Positions 10,860-21,652 of a stretch of 64,000 bases of DNA are shown one piece after another. A program made the position numbers and the translations under genes. The notes beneath the pieces were generated by a model, which was given only the letters and a program-made list of their open reading frames with translations, had not been told where the DNA came from and made no database searches. Position 1 is the first letter of the stretch; each line of letters opens with the position of its first letter. The stretch comes from Gymnopus androsaceus JB14. Lineage: Eukaryota > Basidiomycota > Agaricomycetes > Agaricales > Omphalotaceae. Where the stretch lies: positions 248,001 to 312,000 of the forward strand of contig ML769412.1 of assembly GCA_009733575.1 (NCBI GenBank). The letters are read 5' to 3'.

Positions 10860-13547
10860 ACGGACGAGGCATTAGATCTTAGTGTCACTATGGATAGAGT
10901 AAAGTCCCGCTTTATCCTATAGCGTCGAAAGTACACTGACAGTCAGTAGTACGTTTGACGTCAGACGTCCAGATCCAAGGAGAAAAGAAAGCTTATTTCA
11001 AGCTGGACATTTTACTGGAGGTCATGTAATCAATAGAAGCAGATAAGAGCCTAGGAGCTTGCTTCAGTCATCTAAACGAGCGTCACGGTTCTCGATAAAG
11101 AGTTTGATGGCGCGATGTCGGGAGCATACAGTAGATATTTGATCCGCCTCTGGCGTATAGGAAAGCATCTCGGTTCAATTTGGGTTCAATCATTCGCTAT
11201 AAAATAAATAGCCTTTGGAACAAAGACCACGAAGAGGTCCTCAACATCCCGGAGTATCAAGAGCGTTGAACCTTGATTTTTCTCTCCGCGCTGCCATCCT
11301 CTATTCCCGGTTTCCTCTATAGCCTCTCTCGCTCCTCGATGTCAGTGCGACTCTTTACCAAAGGAACCCACACAGATGCCATATAATTTAGACTAAGTAA
11401 GTCGTCTTCAAGATTTCTGAATACGCTGTGGCTGGTTGATTTTACCCTGAAACTAATACTTTCCCGCATTTCACCCTCCACAAGTCGATGCACGAGGACA
11501 TCCTACGTGTCTCATCTATCATCCCCTCTATATCCACTCTATATAGAACGTATCAGATATGTGAAAGTTGATGCAGGATGACCCAAAACGGGTACAGCAC
11601 TCAATAAGTAATTCAAAGAATCGAGGATTGGACGAGTAAATCTCGACTCGATTATTAAGGTGTCATACTCCAGGAAAAGGGTTTAGAGAGCACATACTCC
11701 TGAGCCACTGTGAGCTAAAATTGACATTGTATTTCGAGGGAGGAACCTAAATAACAGTTCTTCGAATCATCAGTCAAGCTATAACATTTGATGAATCTTT
11801 CCTTCATTTCGCTCGAACGCAGTCCTAGACACAGGGTATCAATTGTTAATCAGGCATGGAGAAGAGTTATGCTGCAACTCGCAAGACGCACTTTACAGTA
11901 GGATACTCTAGAGTCTACAGTTACGGTGCCTCCGTCATATGCAGAATCATCTCAATGCAACTTAGAAGCAGTGAACGTAGACAGCTCACCAAGAAGGCAT
12001 GAAGTACACCTATAAGTGTGGATGGGGTTTGATAAATTACTATCAAGCCGGAGCTGATAACAGGTTAAGGAGCTACAAGTATGAAAAACTTTTTCTTCCT
12101 CGACGATTACGCCAAAGGCTTTCGCTGAAATTTGACTCGCATTTTTGGCGCGCTGTTGAACAATTTATTTTCATCTATAAGGGAAGATAAAGGACTCTGC
12201 GAAACGTAAATCTCCAAATCCGGCACTGAAGATGAAGGTTTATGAGGATTTGGAATGAGGCAAATGCTCAGTGCCCAGCCCGAGCCCGCCGAGCCACAGC
12301 CAGATTACAGTCATTGACAATTTATTTCATGGGGAAATGCGTAGCCGTTGCATTTGCTCAGCTGGATAGCCTACAAGTTGGATGTGGATGGACCCACAGG
12401 TGGCGTAACTTCCATGTTCCGAGGAATCGAGATATCCAAGTAGACTAATCGAGCTAATAAACAAGACATCGTGTTGGCTTTCCAGTGCTAACTTCGTAAA
12501 AAACATCTCACACTGATTTTCCATGGATCATCTTCGAGATTTTACCATACGCTGTCGTAATACCGGTTTCTTGCGACATCCCGCCCTCCGGGAATGACTG
12601 AAGATCTAAAGGACGAGTGGACGAGTCAGTATTGAGCTTCAATAATAGAAAAAGCATGGATGGAGCTAGGTAGTGCTCACCAGCTGCCACGGCCCTATGA
12701 TGCTACGGCCCACAGAGCGATGCAATCGCAGTTGGTTGTAGTTGAATTTTGTGAGTAACACAGAGAGTGCATGAATCAGCGGGAGATTCATGCTGAGGTC
12801 CTGATAAATGGAAGACTCGTCCACCAGCGACCGTCACGGCGCTGTTTCCAAAACAGGATCAGAGCCTCGTGCATGTGCACCTGCAAATGCATGTTCCAAT
12901 CTGAAGATTGAAAGCTGTTATCGTTAGTCGAGGCCTGGCTGATACGGTGACATTATTGTATCTCCTAAAGAAAGTAAGGTTAAAGTGGTGGACGACAGTA
13001 CTGCGAGTCTGCGACGAGCCGCGATTATATTATAGGATTTAGGTTTGACATTATTGAAGATTCTGTTCATTTTTCAACACGGTGACTTTGACATAACATT
13101 ATGACAGATTTCCTTCCACAGCAGGTTTCGTCGGTCTCCCGAGCAAGATGGCCTAATTTGGACCTAAGGCTGATGATTGATGTTGAGGGGCCCTGGGACG
13201 TGCTTCTTAAAGATATTCGCACTGGTCCTGACATGATCACATTAGCAAAGAAAGCTGTAACAATACAATGAGTCACTGAGTGTAATTCGTACTAAAATCC
13301 TTGATACGGAACAGCATACCCAATCTTTCTACAGTATGTCACAGCAGCTGTATATAAGAAAGTGCGACTTCCGTCGGGGAACGTACAAGAAACCCTCAAC
13401 GCCCTGCGCTCAGTCTTTACGTTTCGCAGTCGATCTCCTGTCTTGAATCAATTCACTTATTCATCCAAACGTCACTAAATCCAGTATAAGGTGATTAGCT
13501 CGTCGCGTTTCGAGGTTGAGACCGCTCACAGTTCATGATAGTTTACG
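10860..13547. other. gene-poor region, nothing recognised
   Basis: About 2.7 kb with only short open frames that do not resemble any family. Mixed base composition, no convincing exon chain, no clear terminal repeats. Confidence 0.5.
13351..13357 (+). promoter_or_regulatory. TATA-like element upstream of the DUF6699-like gene
   Basis: tatataa about 195 bases before the ATG at 13548. The intervening sequence is C/T-rich in part, which is usual for a fungal leader. Confidence 0.35.
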
Positions 13548-14138
13548 ATGTCAAAAACCGTTCACTGGGCGACCAGCAACGAGCAGTTTAGTGCTACGCC
13601 TCACTCACCGACGTCTTCGGGGTCGCCAGAGCCCTTCACACCGCCCCCAGCGTTACCAGGAGCTGTAACCATCTCGGACAGCCTGAGGTTCAAATCGAGC
13701 CTCGGATTTACTATCGACCTCTCTCGGGAACCCGGGGAGTGGTCATTGGATAGCTCATTGTCGCATGAAGCAGCGACAGCCCCACCGATATCGCAGGTCG
13801 ACATCGTGTGTTCAAAGCTCCCTCTCATCATCCACATTAGGGAGACTAAGGAGGAGATGGGGCTCACTGTCGGCAACCTCCTTCGCCGGCTCTATCTCGC
13901 CCTTCGGGAGAAGATGAGCGAGGAAGAGATGGAGCGGGACCGGCCGGAGAATCGCGAGGCGATTCAGAAGGCCTTTGAAGAGCGGTGTGACAAGGAGTTG
14001 GAACATAGTATACCGCGGTCACTTGAGGAGAAAGCGGTCGGAATACGTCGGATAGATTGTCTTCGAGGACATTGCGTGTTCGCGGGATTCGATGTGGTTC
14101 TGAAGGAGATACCAACCCTCAGGCTTCATGTCCGATGA
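13548..14138 (+). CDS. DUF6699-like protein
   Basis: Single-exon protein of 196 residues. A Pro/Ser-rich N-terminus (TPHSPTSSGSPEPFTPPPAL) is followed by a compact domain with LGFTIDLSREPGEWSLD near residue 50, LTVGNLLRRLYLALREKMSE near residue 105, and a final RRIDCLRGHCVFAGFD. This order (short beta-rich part, 'xTVxxLLxxLHxxLR' helix, then 'RRVDxLxG...FxGL') matches my knowledge of DUF6699, abundant in Agaricomycetes and of unknown function. No signal peptide or membrane segment. Flanked by non-coding DNA on both sides. Confidence 0.7.
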   Translation: MSKTVHWATSNEQFSATPHSPTSSGSPEPFTPPPALPGAVTISDSLRFKSSLGFTIDLSREPGEWSLDSSLSHEAATAPPISQVDIVCSKLPLIIHIRETKEEMGLTVGNLLRRLYLALREKMSEEEMERDRPENREAIQKAFEERCDKELEHSIPRSLEEKAVGIRRIDCLRGHCVFAGFDVVLKEIPTLRLHVR

Positions 14139-14919
14139 ATCTGTGCTTGAACATCCTCGTCGATACCTGTATATTGCATACCATTATTTCGTTACCAAGA
14201 TCGGACTTGGAAGATACTCCTACTACCTGTACATGTATAATTAGTTTTGCCCATGTACGATAGTCATGTATTTCTCTCACCATTGTAGAAGAACGTCTTG
14301 TCATCCTTACTCATTGCAACATATGCTCATGTTTGAGCAGGGCATCTGTTTCGTTCTAAAAGCACAGGAAATGTCAAGAAGAATCTCCGTAACCAATGAT
14401 CATCCCTGTAACCTTTTGTTGGAAGGTCTTTAGCGCCTACCATTTGGCGCTCAATATATACGGCGGCGATGTTGAACATTGCATTCGCACTGTGGACGTT
14501 CAGAATGACCAATATTCACAAGCATGGATTTTTGGCTTGGCTTGGCAGACTACGCTAGTACAAGAGGGAATATAGACAGTGGCGCCTAGTATAGCATGAA
14601 TCAGTGACTAGTCATGAATCGCAGTTAGATGAAGATTCGAAAACGAACAAATGAAGGAGGAAAAAAAGTCAGAGAACCGGGTATCGACAGAGCAAAAGAA
14701 TTCGTTTCAGACGGCACTTCCTAAAGCATTCGGTTGAAAATCGTCACACGGGCAGTGTTGGACAGTGGACGACTGAAGAAAAAGATATATAGAAAACCGC
14801 TCACCTAGAGGCATTGGAGAAGATGACTGGATGTACCGAGTCGTCAAGTTGCCACTAGTGCCACCATAGCGGGGCGTAACAGTTGAGCGTTTGGACAGCT
14901 GGCTGTGGGACGATAATTA
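14139..14919. other. intergenic, nothing recognised
   Basis: No exon chain, no terminal repeats found. It leads into the duplicated 5' fragment of the seryl-tRNA synthetase gene. Confidence 0.45.
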
Positions 14920-15345
14920 CAAGTCGACAAGGCTAGAGCGAGATTTTCTCTTCAGAAATCAGAATAATCACATTTCCGGTGGACTAGCGTCATCATTGTC
15001 CTCGGGAACTTGGTCCATGATGAGAGAAGTATATTCAGAGAGAAGCAAGGTCGCAGCGCTTATCGCAAATAAATTAGCGCCCAATCGATTCAATCGTCAA
15101 ACATTTCCACTACCGATGCTCGACGTACTAGAATTTATCGACAACAATGGAGGAAATGCAGAGGGAGTTCGAGAGTCACCGCGGAAGAGAGGGCATTCGG
15201 TCGAAACTGTCGATGAAATTATTCAAATGTACAATATTAGTATTGACCGGGACCTTGCAGGCCGGTATCTGGTGCACCGTATACCATATTTTTATTGTAT
15301 ACGGTACGGTGCGGATCCCTAGTACAACGAATGGGTGAAGATGAA
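14920..15345 (+). pseudogene. 5' fragment of seryl-tRNA synthetase gene with upstream sequence
   Basis: The segment repeats 25070-25350, the leader and first exon of the intact gene. It shares ALIANKLAPNR in a non-coding leader frame, and the exon reads LDVLEFIDNNGGNAEGVRES...[15 protein letters not shown] against [20 protein letters not shown]...[15 protein letters not shown]. It is cut by an 87-bp insertion after codon MYN and has no second exon, so it cannot encode the enzyme. The leader carries about 75 extra bases relative to the other copy. Confidence 0.85.
15235..15321. mobile_element. 87-bp hairpin-like insertion in the serS fragment, 6-bp target duplication
   Basis: Relative to the intact exon at 25325-25350 (caaatgtacaacgaatggg), this copy has 87 extra bases flanked by a duplicated GTACAA (15229-15234 and 15322-15327). 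The insert carries a near-palindrome (gcaccgtatacc ... ggtacggtgc). The paralogous empty site makes the boundaries firm. Confidence 0.7.
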
Positions 15346-15589
15346 TTCCGATTCCAGAATTCAGAATCCATTACACGCGCTTGACAATGCCGGATTTCGA
15401 GGATAGTGCTGGGTATTGATAATTGAGTTGGGCTGAGAGAAGTATTGCGAGAAAGAACCGGGTAGCATATCTGAGTCCAGGCAATACGGGGGGCATTAAT
15501 AGCATCGACTTTATGATACATAGCCAGAAAACTCGAATGAAGAGGCGAGAAAAAAAAGATCCACCAAGGTACTTGTATCGTGCGACGCC

Positions 15590-16444
15590 TAGGTGGGAAG
15601 AGCTTCTTCTTTGCCCGCTTAGAAAAATCTGAGAAAAGAGGAAAATAATGAAAATCAAAGCCAAACTAACCGGGACGAGACTTTGAGCTTGTCTTGCGAA
15701 CAGGTTTTAACATAAAACAATCGAGAGCTTCTGGTTTGTGCTTTATGACTTGACAGAGTTCATCGGATATGTAGTCCGGAACTGCTCGCAGAGAATCAGA
15801 AATGTTATAATAATAAGAACATAAACGCCAATATTCAGGTATATAGACAGACTTACGTGCAAAATTGGGCGGCCAAACCATGATCGACGGTTCCGCATCT
15901 TTTACGCTGTCTACACTTCCAAACGTTTCCCACCACTTCTTCTTCAACTTGTCTAGCGAGTGAACCACCGGAGGATGATTCCGAGGAGAAGGTAGAAATT
16001 GAACAGCAAAAAATTAGCGGGTTTCGTCCTCATTAGAGCGAAGTTTCAGGTCGAGGCGGAAGATTTCGTGACGATAAGTCTCCGAGACATGCCACTGAAG
16101 AGCGGGGACACTACCACCGTAGCGCGCGATTTTCTCTGGGCAAACTTTCCGAGCAATTTCTTTTATCTGGGCCTGCGTAACGGTGAAGCCTGTCACGTAG
16201 ATGGTATATTCGGGACGTAAGGTGTATTGCCTTTTGCATATGGTTCTGGGTGTCAGCCGAAATTATTTCCGTGTTTATTTGGGCTGCAAATGAATGGGGG
16301 GCTATGCGAAATGAATTAAGGCCTATATTCTTTTCGGCCTGGGCCTTTGGTTTCCATAGTTTTCAATTCATTTCGACCCAAACAAACAAGTTCAAAAAAA
16401 CCATCGACCCCCAGAACCATATGCAAAAGGCAATATAAGGCCAT
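15590..16444 (-). pseudogene. family Y gene, copy A (MITE insertion and stop)
   Basis: An unrecognised protein family present four times in the window. The start codon is at 16444-16442, but codon 5 is interrupted by a 207-bp MITE (16227-16433). The body reads TVTQAQIKEIARKVCPEKIA and ALQWHVSETYRHEIFRLDLK, then meets a stop after EDETR (shared with copy C). Later exons remain readable: KKKWWETFGSVDSVKDAEPS, VPDYISDELCQVIKHKPEAL, and a basic third exon with SKRAKKKLFPPRRRT. Not expressible as one protein. Confidence 0.7.
16227..16433. mobile_element. 207-bp MITE with TA target duplication, inserted in family Y copy A
   Basis: Terminal inverted repeats of 24 identical bases starting ttgccttttgcatatggt are found at both ends. 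The flanks are ggtgTA on the left and TATAAGG on the right; copies B, C and D of the gene have the uninterrupted ggtgtataagg-type sequence, showing a duplicated TA. TA duplication with short TIRs fits Tc1/mariner-type non-autonomous elements. No coding capacity. Confidence 0.85.
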
Positions 16445-16536
16445 GTCAAAAGTTTCGAAGTGATGGTGGTTTATGTATAAGCTTAAGCAACACAATTTCC
16501 ACGTGAGCATCTCGTCTCCTATAACATGCTGCTCAT

Positions 16537-17696
16537 CCCCAGTGAAAAGCCAGGGGTCCCAGGTTGAGCCGGATTGAGCGAAATCATTCACACGTCGAGC
16601 CAGATTGAGCGAGATCAGCTGCATCATTTCTTTTTACTTTCTCAATGTTTTCAAATCGATCTCAAGCAATAATCAACAGTTTTTTTGTTTTGTGTCAAGC
16701 CGTGTCGAGCCAACTCGAGCTAAATTACTAGCTACAAGTGCTTAGTGATAACTTATTTATTGAGCAGCTTGAAAACTTTGGGGCCCCAAAATTTTGACAA
16801 GTTATTATAAACTCAGCCTGAGCCACTTCGTTTCCACGTCACCATCTCTTTCCTCCTCTCCATCATGTCGTTCCTCCCCATTATCCTTTTAAACATCTGC
16901 AATACACTATAATTGAAGATCTCAACCACTGTTGCAGGCACCTATGTAGAAGATGCAGAAATGGCCAAACCGGTACGTGAACATATTGTGCTGCCATCTT
17001 CGATAACTACTGATCTACTCAACTGCAACTATAGGGCTATAATTCATCACAATTCTTGTACATCTTTGCATCTTCATTCTCATTTCTTTGCTCATATTTC
17101 GCTTCACAGAACATTATTCACTGAACGATTCATCCACAATGCACATCATTTTTGTTAGTTATCATTTGTTATTCATGCATCTTGGTTGCTCACACATTTC
17201 TTCTGTGTTATTCCTAGTTTACTCAGCATGCTACTTGTCTCCTCAAATGAATTCAGTGAGCTGTTTGTTGCCCACTCCGCATATTCAGAAGCGCTAACGA
17301 TAATCAGGTATCTCTGACTATATTATCCATTTTTCAATGTTGTTACCTGTATGTCTGATTCACTGTCGCTGCTCTGTTCGCTATCATTTGTTGTCTGTAG
17401 AAGCATCGCTAGCATTGTATTCCAATTGATATTGAGCAATATCGAGCAACCATTTCTATGAGAACGAGCGAGAATGAGCCAAAATGTAGTACTATATTTG
17501 CTACTAGTAGTATAAAATGCAACCTGGTATTGAGCCAAATTGTCGCTGGCGTTTTCGCTCAAACTGGCTCCATTCTGTCTAAAAAGAGTCCGGATTTTTG
17601 CGCCAGGTCGAGCAAAACCGAGCAGAAACGAGAAAACTGATAGAGCCCATTTCGCTTGATCCAGCTCGACCTGGGACCCCTGGCTTTCGACTGGGG
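16537..17696. mobile_element. 1.16-kb non-autonomous TIR transposon, CTCAT target duplication
   Basis: Ends are inverted repeats of nearly 50 bases (left ccccagtgaaaagccagggg, right the complement of ccccagtcgaaagccagggg), continuing through gtcccaggtygagc. CTCAT is present on both sides (16532-16536, 17697-17701), and the paralogous locus near 23505 (actgctcatcgttgg) looks like the empty site. The interior is AT-rich and has many scattered gagc/gagcc motifs near both ends but no transposase. Superfamily not determined. Confidence 0.75.
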
Positions 17697-18004
17697 CTCA
17701 TTGTTGGATGCGACGAACGCGGTCTTTCAAGTAGAATTTTGTTACAATCGTATCACGATAAGGGCTCGGTGAGTCTTTTATCATTTTTCTACTCATATCT
17801 TGCTGTTCTCACCATTCGTTCTCCTTCGAGTTCGAGATGGTCGTCTTAGCGCTCATCGTTGGATGCAACGAACACGGTCTTTCAAGTAGAATTTTGTTAC
17901 GATTGTATCACAATAAGGGCTTGGTGAGTCTTTTATCATTTTTCTACTCATATCTTGCTGTTCTCACCGTTCGTTCTCCTTCGAGTTTGAGATGGTTGTC
18001 TTTC
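17697..18004 (+). repeat. two tandem copies of a 155-bp unit
   Basis: The unit starts ctcatygttggatgcracg and includes ttttatcatttttctactca. Copies begin at 17697 and 17852; a third, shorter copy lies at about 23505-23635. It sits upstream of each family X gene and may be part of its promoter or leader. Confidence 0.8.
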
Positions 18005-18416
18005 TTATTTTGTGGATTCTCTGGTTCAGCTTCAATCGACAAAGCATCATTCAAGTGTTTTAGATCAGTTCGTAGTACATCTAGGCAATTCTTTCCATAT
18101 TGTTCTTCTTATCTTCTACTCTGCTGTGAGTTATCGAGCTCTGTGGACTCGAAGTTTACAGGTGAACGCCTGGCTACCCCTCCGTTCCTTCCTTGCTTGG
18201 TCCAAGACGTGTCAGTTTTCACTGAGCTGACGCAACTCTCATCATCCTGCTTGCTATACTTGATTTATGCGTTTTTCCCCTCGCCCTCTCTATCAGTCTC
18301 TATCCCTGTTTTCCACAGCATCCTCAAGCTTAGGTTTCTTTTGTGCAGGCACCCACGCACAACTAGAGATTCTCCCTACTTCTACATATTTTTCAACACA
18401 TTATCTCATACCGAAG

Positions 18417-18650
18417 ATGAAAGCTGCTCTTGAGTCCCTCATAACTCTTACTACCCAAGAGATCCAGAGAGCTTTTGTCAGTGTTCAAGCCTGCATTAAA
18501 TTTTCTCTTGAGGCCGGTGATGGGTGCCATCGAAGCTCGGAGCTGGTACCAACTTCCGCAGAGGCAAAAGGTGATGAAGATTTTGAAAGATATGGAGGGT
18601 GGATCACTTCATACTCTTGAAGGGACATTGAATGCAGTAAGGCGTTTTCA
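18417..18650 (+). CDS. family X small gene, copy 1 (exons 1-2)
   Basis: A small helical protein: MKAALESLITLTTQEIQRAF, then a segment ending SLEAGD. The second exon gives MKILKDMEGGSLHTLEGTLN when a ~55-nt intron (gtgatgggtgcc... or nearby donor, ending ttccgcag) is removed. A third exon may lie at 19418-19515, beyond family Y copy B. No known domain. A second copy is at 24284-24512. Function unknown; whether it is made is unclear, because the donor at the end of exon 1 differs from copy 2. Confidence 0.4.
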
Positions 18651-18684
18651 ATCTTATCCAGCCTCACGATCGACGTTTCCTCAC

Positions 18685-19314
18685 GCGATGCCTAGGTGGG
18701 AAGTTCTTCTTGCTCGATTTGAAAAATCTGAGAAAGAGGAAAACAATGAAAGTTTAGACAAACTAACCAAGACGAGACTTTGGGGTTGGCTTGTGAACAG
18801 GTTTTAATATGAAACAATCGCGAGCTTCTGGTTTGTGCTTCATCACTTGACAGAGTACATCAGACATGTGGTTCAGAACTGTTCGCAGAGAATCAGAAAT
18901 ATTACAATAATAAGCCACTATCCGGGCATATAGACTTACACTTGAAATTGGACGGCCAAATCATGGTCAACGGTTCCGCATCTTTTACACTTTCCACACT
19001 ACCAAACAATTCCACTTCTTCTTAGATTGGTTTGACCAGCGAACCGCCGGAAGATAATTCCGAGGAGCAGGTAGAAAATGAACAACAAAAAGGTAGCGAG
19101 TTTTGTCCTCATTAGAAGGAAGCTTCTCATCAAGGTGGGAGATTTCGTGACAATGACACTTCGTGTCGTGCCACTGAAGAGCGGAAACGCTACCACGATA
19201 GCTGGCAATTTTCTCTGGGCAAATTTTCTGAGCAATTTCTTTGATCTGGGCCTGCGTAACAGTGAAGCCTGTCACATAGATGGTATATTTGGGACATAAA
19301 GTGTATAAGGCCAT
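18685..19314 (-). pseudogene. family Y gene, copy B (5-nt deletion)
   Basis: Start at 19314. The first exon is open (MALYTLCPKYTIYVTGFTVT, then LPSNEDKTRYLFVVHFLPAP) and keeps the residues lost to a stop in copies A and C. Five bases are missing where copy D has gaattcccaccacttc, so SKKKWWELFGS becomes SKKKWNCLVV and the frame ends at 18985. The remaining exons are readable in other frames. Flanked by two ~50-bp direct repeats of a family X intron (about 18640-18690 and 19370-19416). Confidence 0.7.
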
Positions 19315-19417
19315 GTCAAAAGTTCCAAAGTGATGGTGGTTTATTTTCAAGCAACTCAACACAACAGTAAGGTGTTGTTCAATCTTGTTCAATCCTCATG
19401 ATTGACATTTCCTACAG

Positions 19418-19515
19418 ATAAAGACTTGTCTTGATGAGGTTGAATGGATATTGGCTTCATTCACATCCACAACTCTTGAAGTCCACAATAAGCCTGCTGT
19501 ATACAATCATAGACA
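19418..19515 (+). other. possible third exon of family X
   Basis: Preceded by an intron-like sequence (agtaaggtgttgttcaatc...ttcctacag) that matches the beginning of the intron after exon 2 of family X. The open segment reads IKTCLDEVEWILASF and then HNKPAVYNHRHGHKL before TAA. Separated from exons 1-2 by family Y copy B on the other strand. Speculative. Confidence 0.3.
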
Positions 19516-19832
19516 TGGGCACAAATTGTAAGACCGGGGTTGATGGTCTTGGGAAAGGTACTGAAAGTAGCTTTTTGGCCTTTAGTATGAAAGGCGGGCA
19601 AGATCCGCAATCAAATATGTGTGCAGGTGGACTAGTCAGAGACTAGTAGTAAGAAGCAGGTGGATTGGGAATACCAAAGCTCCCAAAGGTGAGTTCTGAG
19701 TCTAGTTGTATGAGCCAACATCAACTTAGTAGTTGACAGCAGCAAGTCTGATTGTCATATGAGCTTGCTGGTAGTCAAGTCAATGTGTGAGTTGAAAAGC
19801 TGAAGCCAGAACAAGCGTATATTGAGATAGTC

Positions 19833-20097
19833 CTGTATTGATACAACCGTAAGTTCCTATAACCGTAATGCCAGCCCCGGGAACTTAGCCATTTTGTGAA
19901 TCATAACGCATAACTCCACTCCAGGAACCTCAAATTTGGTGAAATTGTAACACTAAAGTCAAAAAATTCTCCAAAATACACCCAAAAAAGGCATTAAAAA
20001 TTTTCTGTAATGCCAACTTTTGCCTTGGGAACTTCATTTTTTCAAGTTCTCACCATGATGCATAACAACCCAGGAACATACGGTTGTATCAATACAG
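19833..20097. mobile_element. ~265-bp MITE
   Basis: Inverted termini ctgtattgatacaaccgta at 19833 and its complement ending at 20097. If the flanking TA at each end is the duplication, the TIR starts ttgatacaaccg. No coding capacity; internal A/T-rich sequence. Confidence 0.6.
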
Positions 20098-20891
20098 TAG
20101 ATGAATAGACAAGGATGTAAGAAAATAGAGAAAACAAGAGATAAGGGAGTAAAACAGGTTAATATCAAGACAAAGAGTTCTGGAAGCTAGGGTCCGGATT
20201 ATATAGGGGATGGATGTAGGGATGTTAGTTCATACATATGTAAAGTTGTAAGTAGCAGACTGATCCAGCGTTCAGCACTTGGACCATGCCGTGTAATAAA
20301 ACCTTCCTTCCAAGGGGGCTTGAGAAAAAAAAAATAGTGACTGCAGGTCAAAATTTTTTCTTTCGAACATTTGGAGGGGACTACTATACTATGTAAGCAT
20401 TCCTACACCTATATATGGTATATCTAAATGAGATAGTAGTCAAATACATACTACTTTTAGTACAACCAGATACTACTACTGTCAAAACACTCTCACAAGG
20501 ATTATTTCATATACTTTATATGTGTAGCATTACCATTCCAATAAAAAAACAATTGAACCTTAAATATGTGGTAGACAACAGGATGGTTGGCACCACCGCC
20601 CGGCATGGGAACTTGGAGCTATTGGAGGGATACACTACCAACACTGTCAGCAGCTTCAAGACAAGGTGCTAATGCTTCGGCAAAGCTCTTGAAGTAATTT
20701 TAAGCTCACACAATGCAATTCTGAGGCTAAATAGGGGGGGTGGAATTTTTTTTTTTTATTTTGGCCTGGTGACTGGACTAACTAACCTACCCCCAGTTGG
20801 GTGCTTAATTTCTTGAGCCCCCTTGCTTCCTTTCTTCCTTCCTGCCGGGGAGTTACTAACCACAGTCAAGGACTATGTACACTTGTATTCA

Positions 20892-21478
20892 AACCGCCAA
20901 ATTCTCATGCCCAAATGTGGCTCAATCTTAAGATAAATGATATGATAAAGGGGAGATAAGGATTAGGCCGGAGTGCACCCCATCCTCAGCATCTAACCTG
21001 GAGCCAGAGAGTCCTAATTTATTCAAGAAATCAATGCATTGTACAAAATGGTACAAATTGAAACGGTACAAGTCAAAATGATGTAAAGTAACAATATAAC
21101 TATCATTAATGTCTGCTTCAAAGGTACCAGGAGTTGGATCTGTAGGAATGTCAACTTTGGAAAGAAGTTGTCGAAAGACTGAGAAGGAAAAGGAAACTCA
21201 TTGAGTATTTCAACATTGAATTTGTTCAGCATGCTGGTATAGGTACAGAGGATGTTTGCTTGCGGGGTGACTTTGACATAGCACATAAGCGAGTAAGGTG
21301 TTGCGTAAGCCTTAGCAAGTGAATGGAAAGGTGTCGCGTTGACGCAAAGTTCAAAGTAATTTGATTCCGACGGTTTACATTGAATGGGGCGGAGGCTCCG
21401 GATTTAGTAATCTTTACTTTCTTATCATAGTGTTTATCTTATGATCGAGCCGCATTTGGGCATGAGAATTTGGCGGTT
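20892..21478. mobile_element. candidate ~590-bp foldback/TIR element
   Basis: Left end accgccaaattctcatgccc, right end its complement (gggcatgagaatttggcggt), with the match extending about 45 bases with few mismatches (through tggctcaatcttaagataa). Nothing coding inside. A flanking ggactatgtac occurs outside both ends but not adjacent, so the exact borders are uncertain. Confidence 0.5.
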
Positions 21479-21652
21479 GGGCAAAACTGGACTATGTACC
21501 TTGTACAAAGTTGGACGGCCTATCGGCTGCTTGGTGCCATCGGATTCAATAAATAAAAGCACTGGCGCTTAAAATAAGCGCCGTTGCTTAGTCAGCGCAA
21601 AAAATGCCTAGCGGCGTTGGTCACTACCATAATATACTTCGAAACTTTTGAC

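Noticed and set aside
11999..12448. Two short plus-strand open frames
   Set aside because: No motif, no splice-compatible neighbours.
20295..20850. Possible inverted repeat caagggggct / agcccccttg
   Set aside because: Short, imperfect and with homopolymer flanks; no target duplication found.
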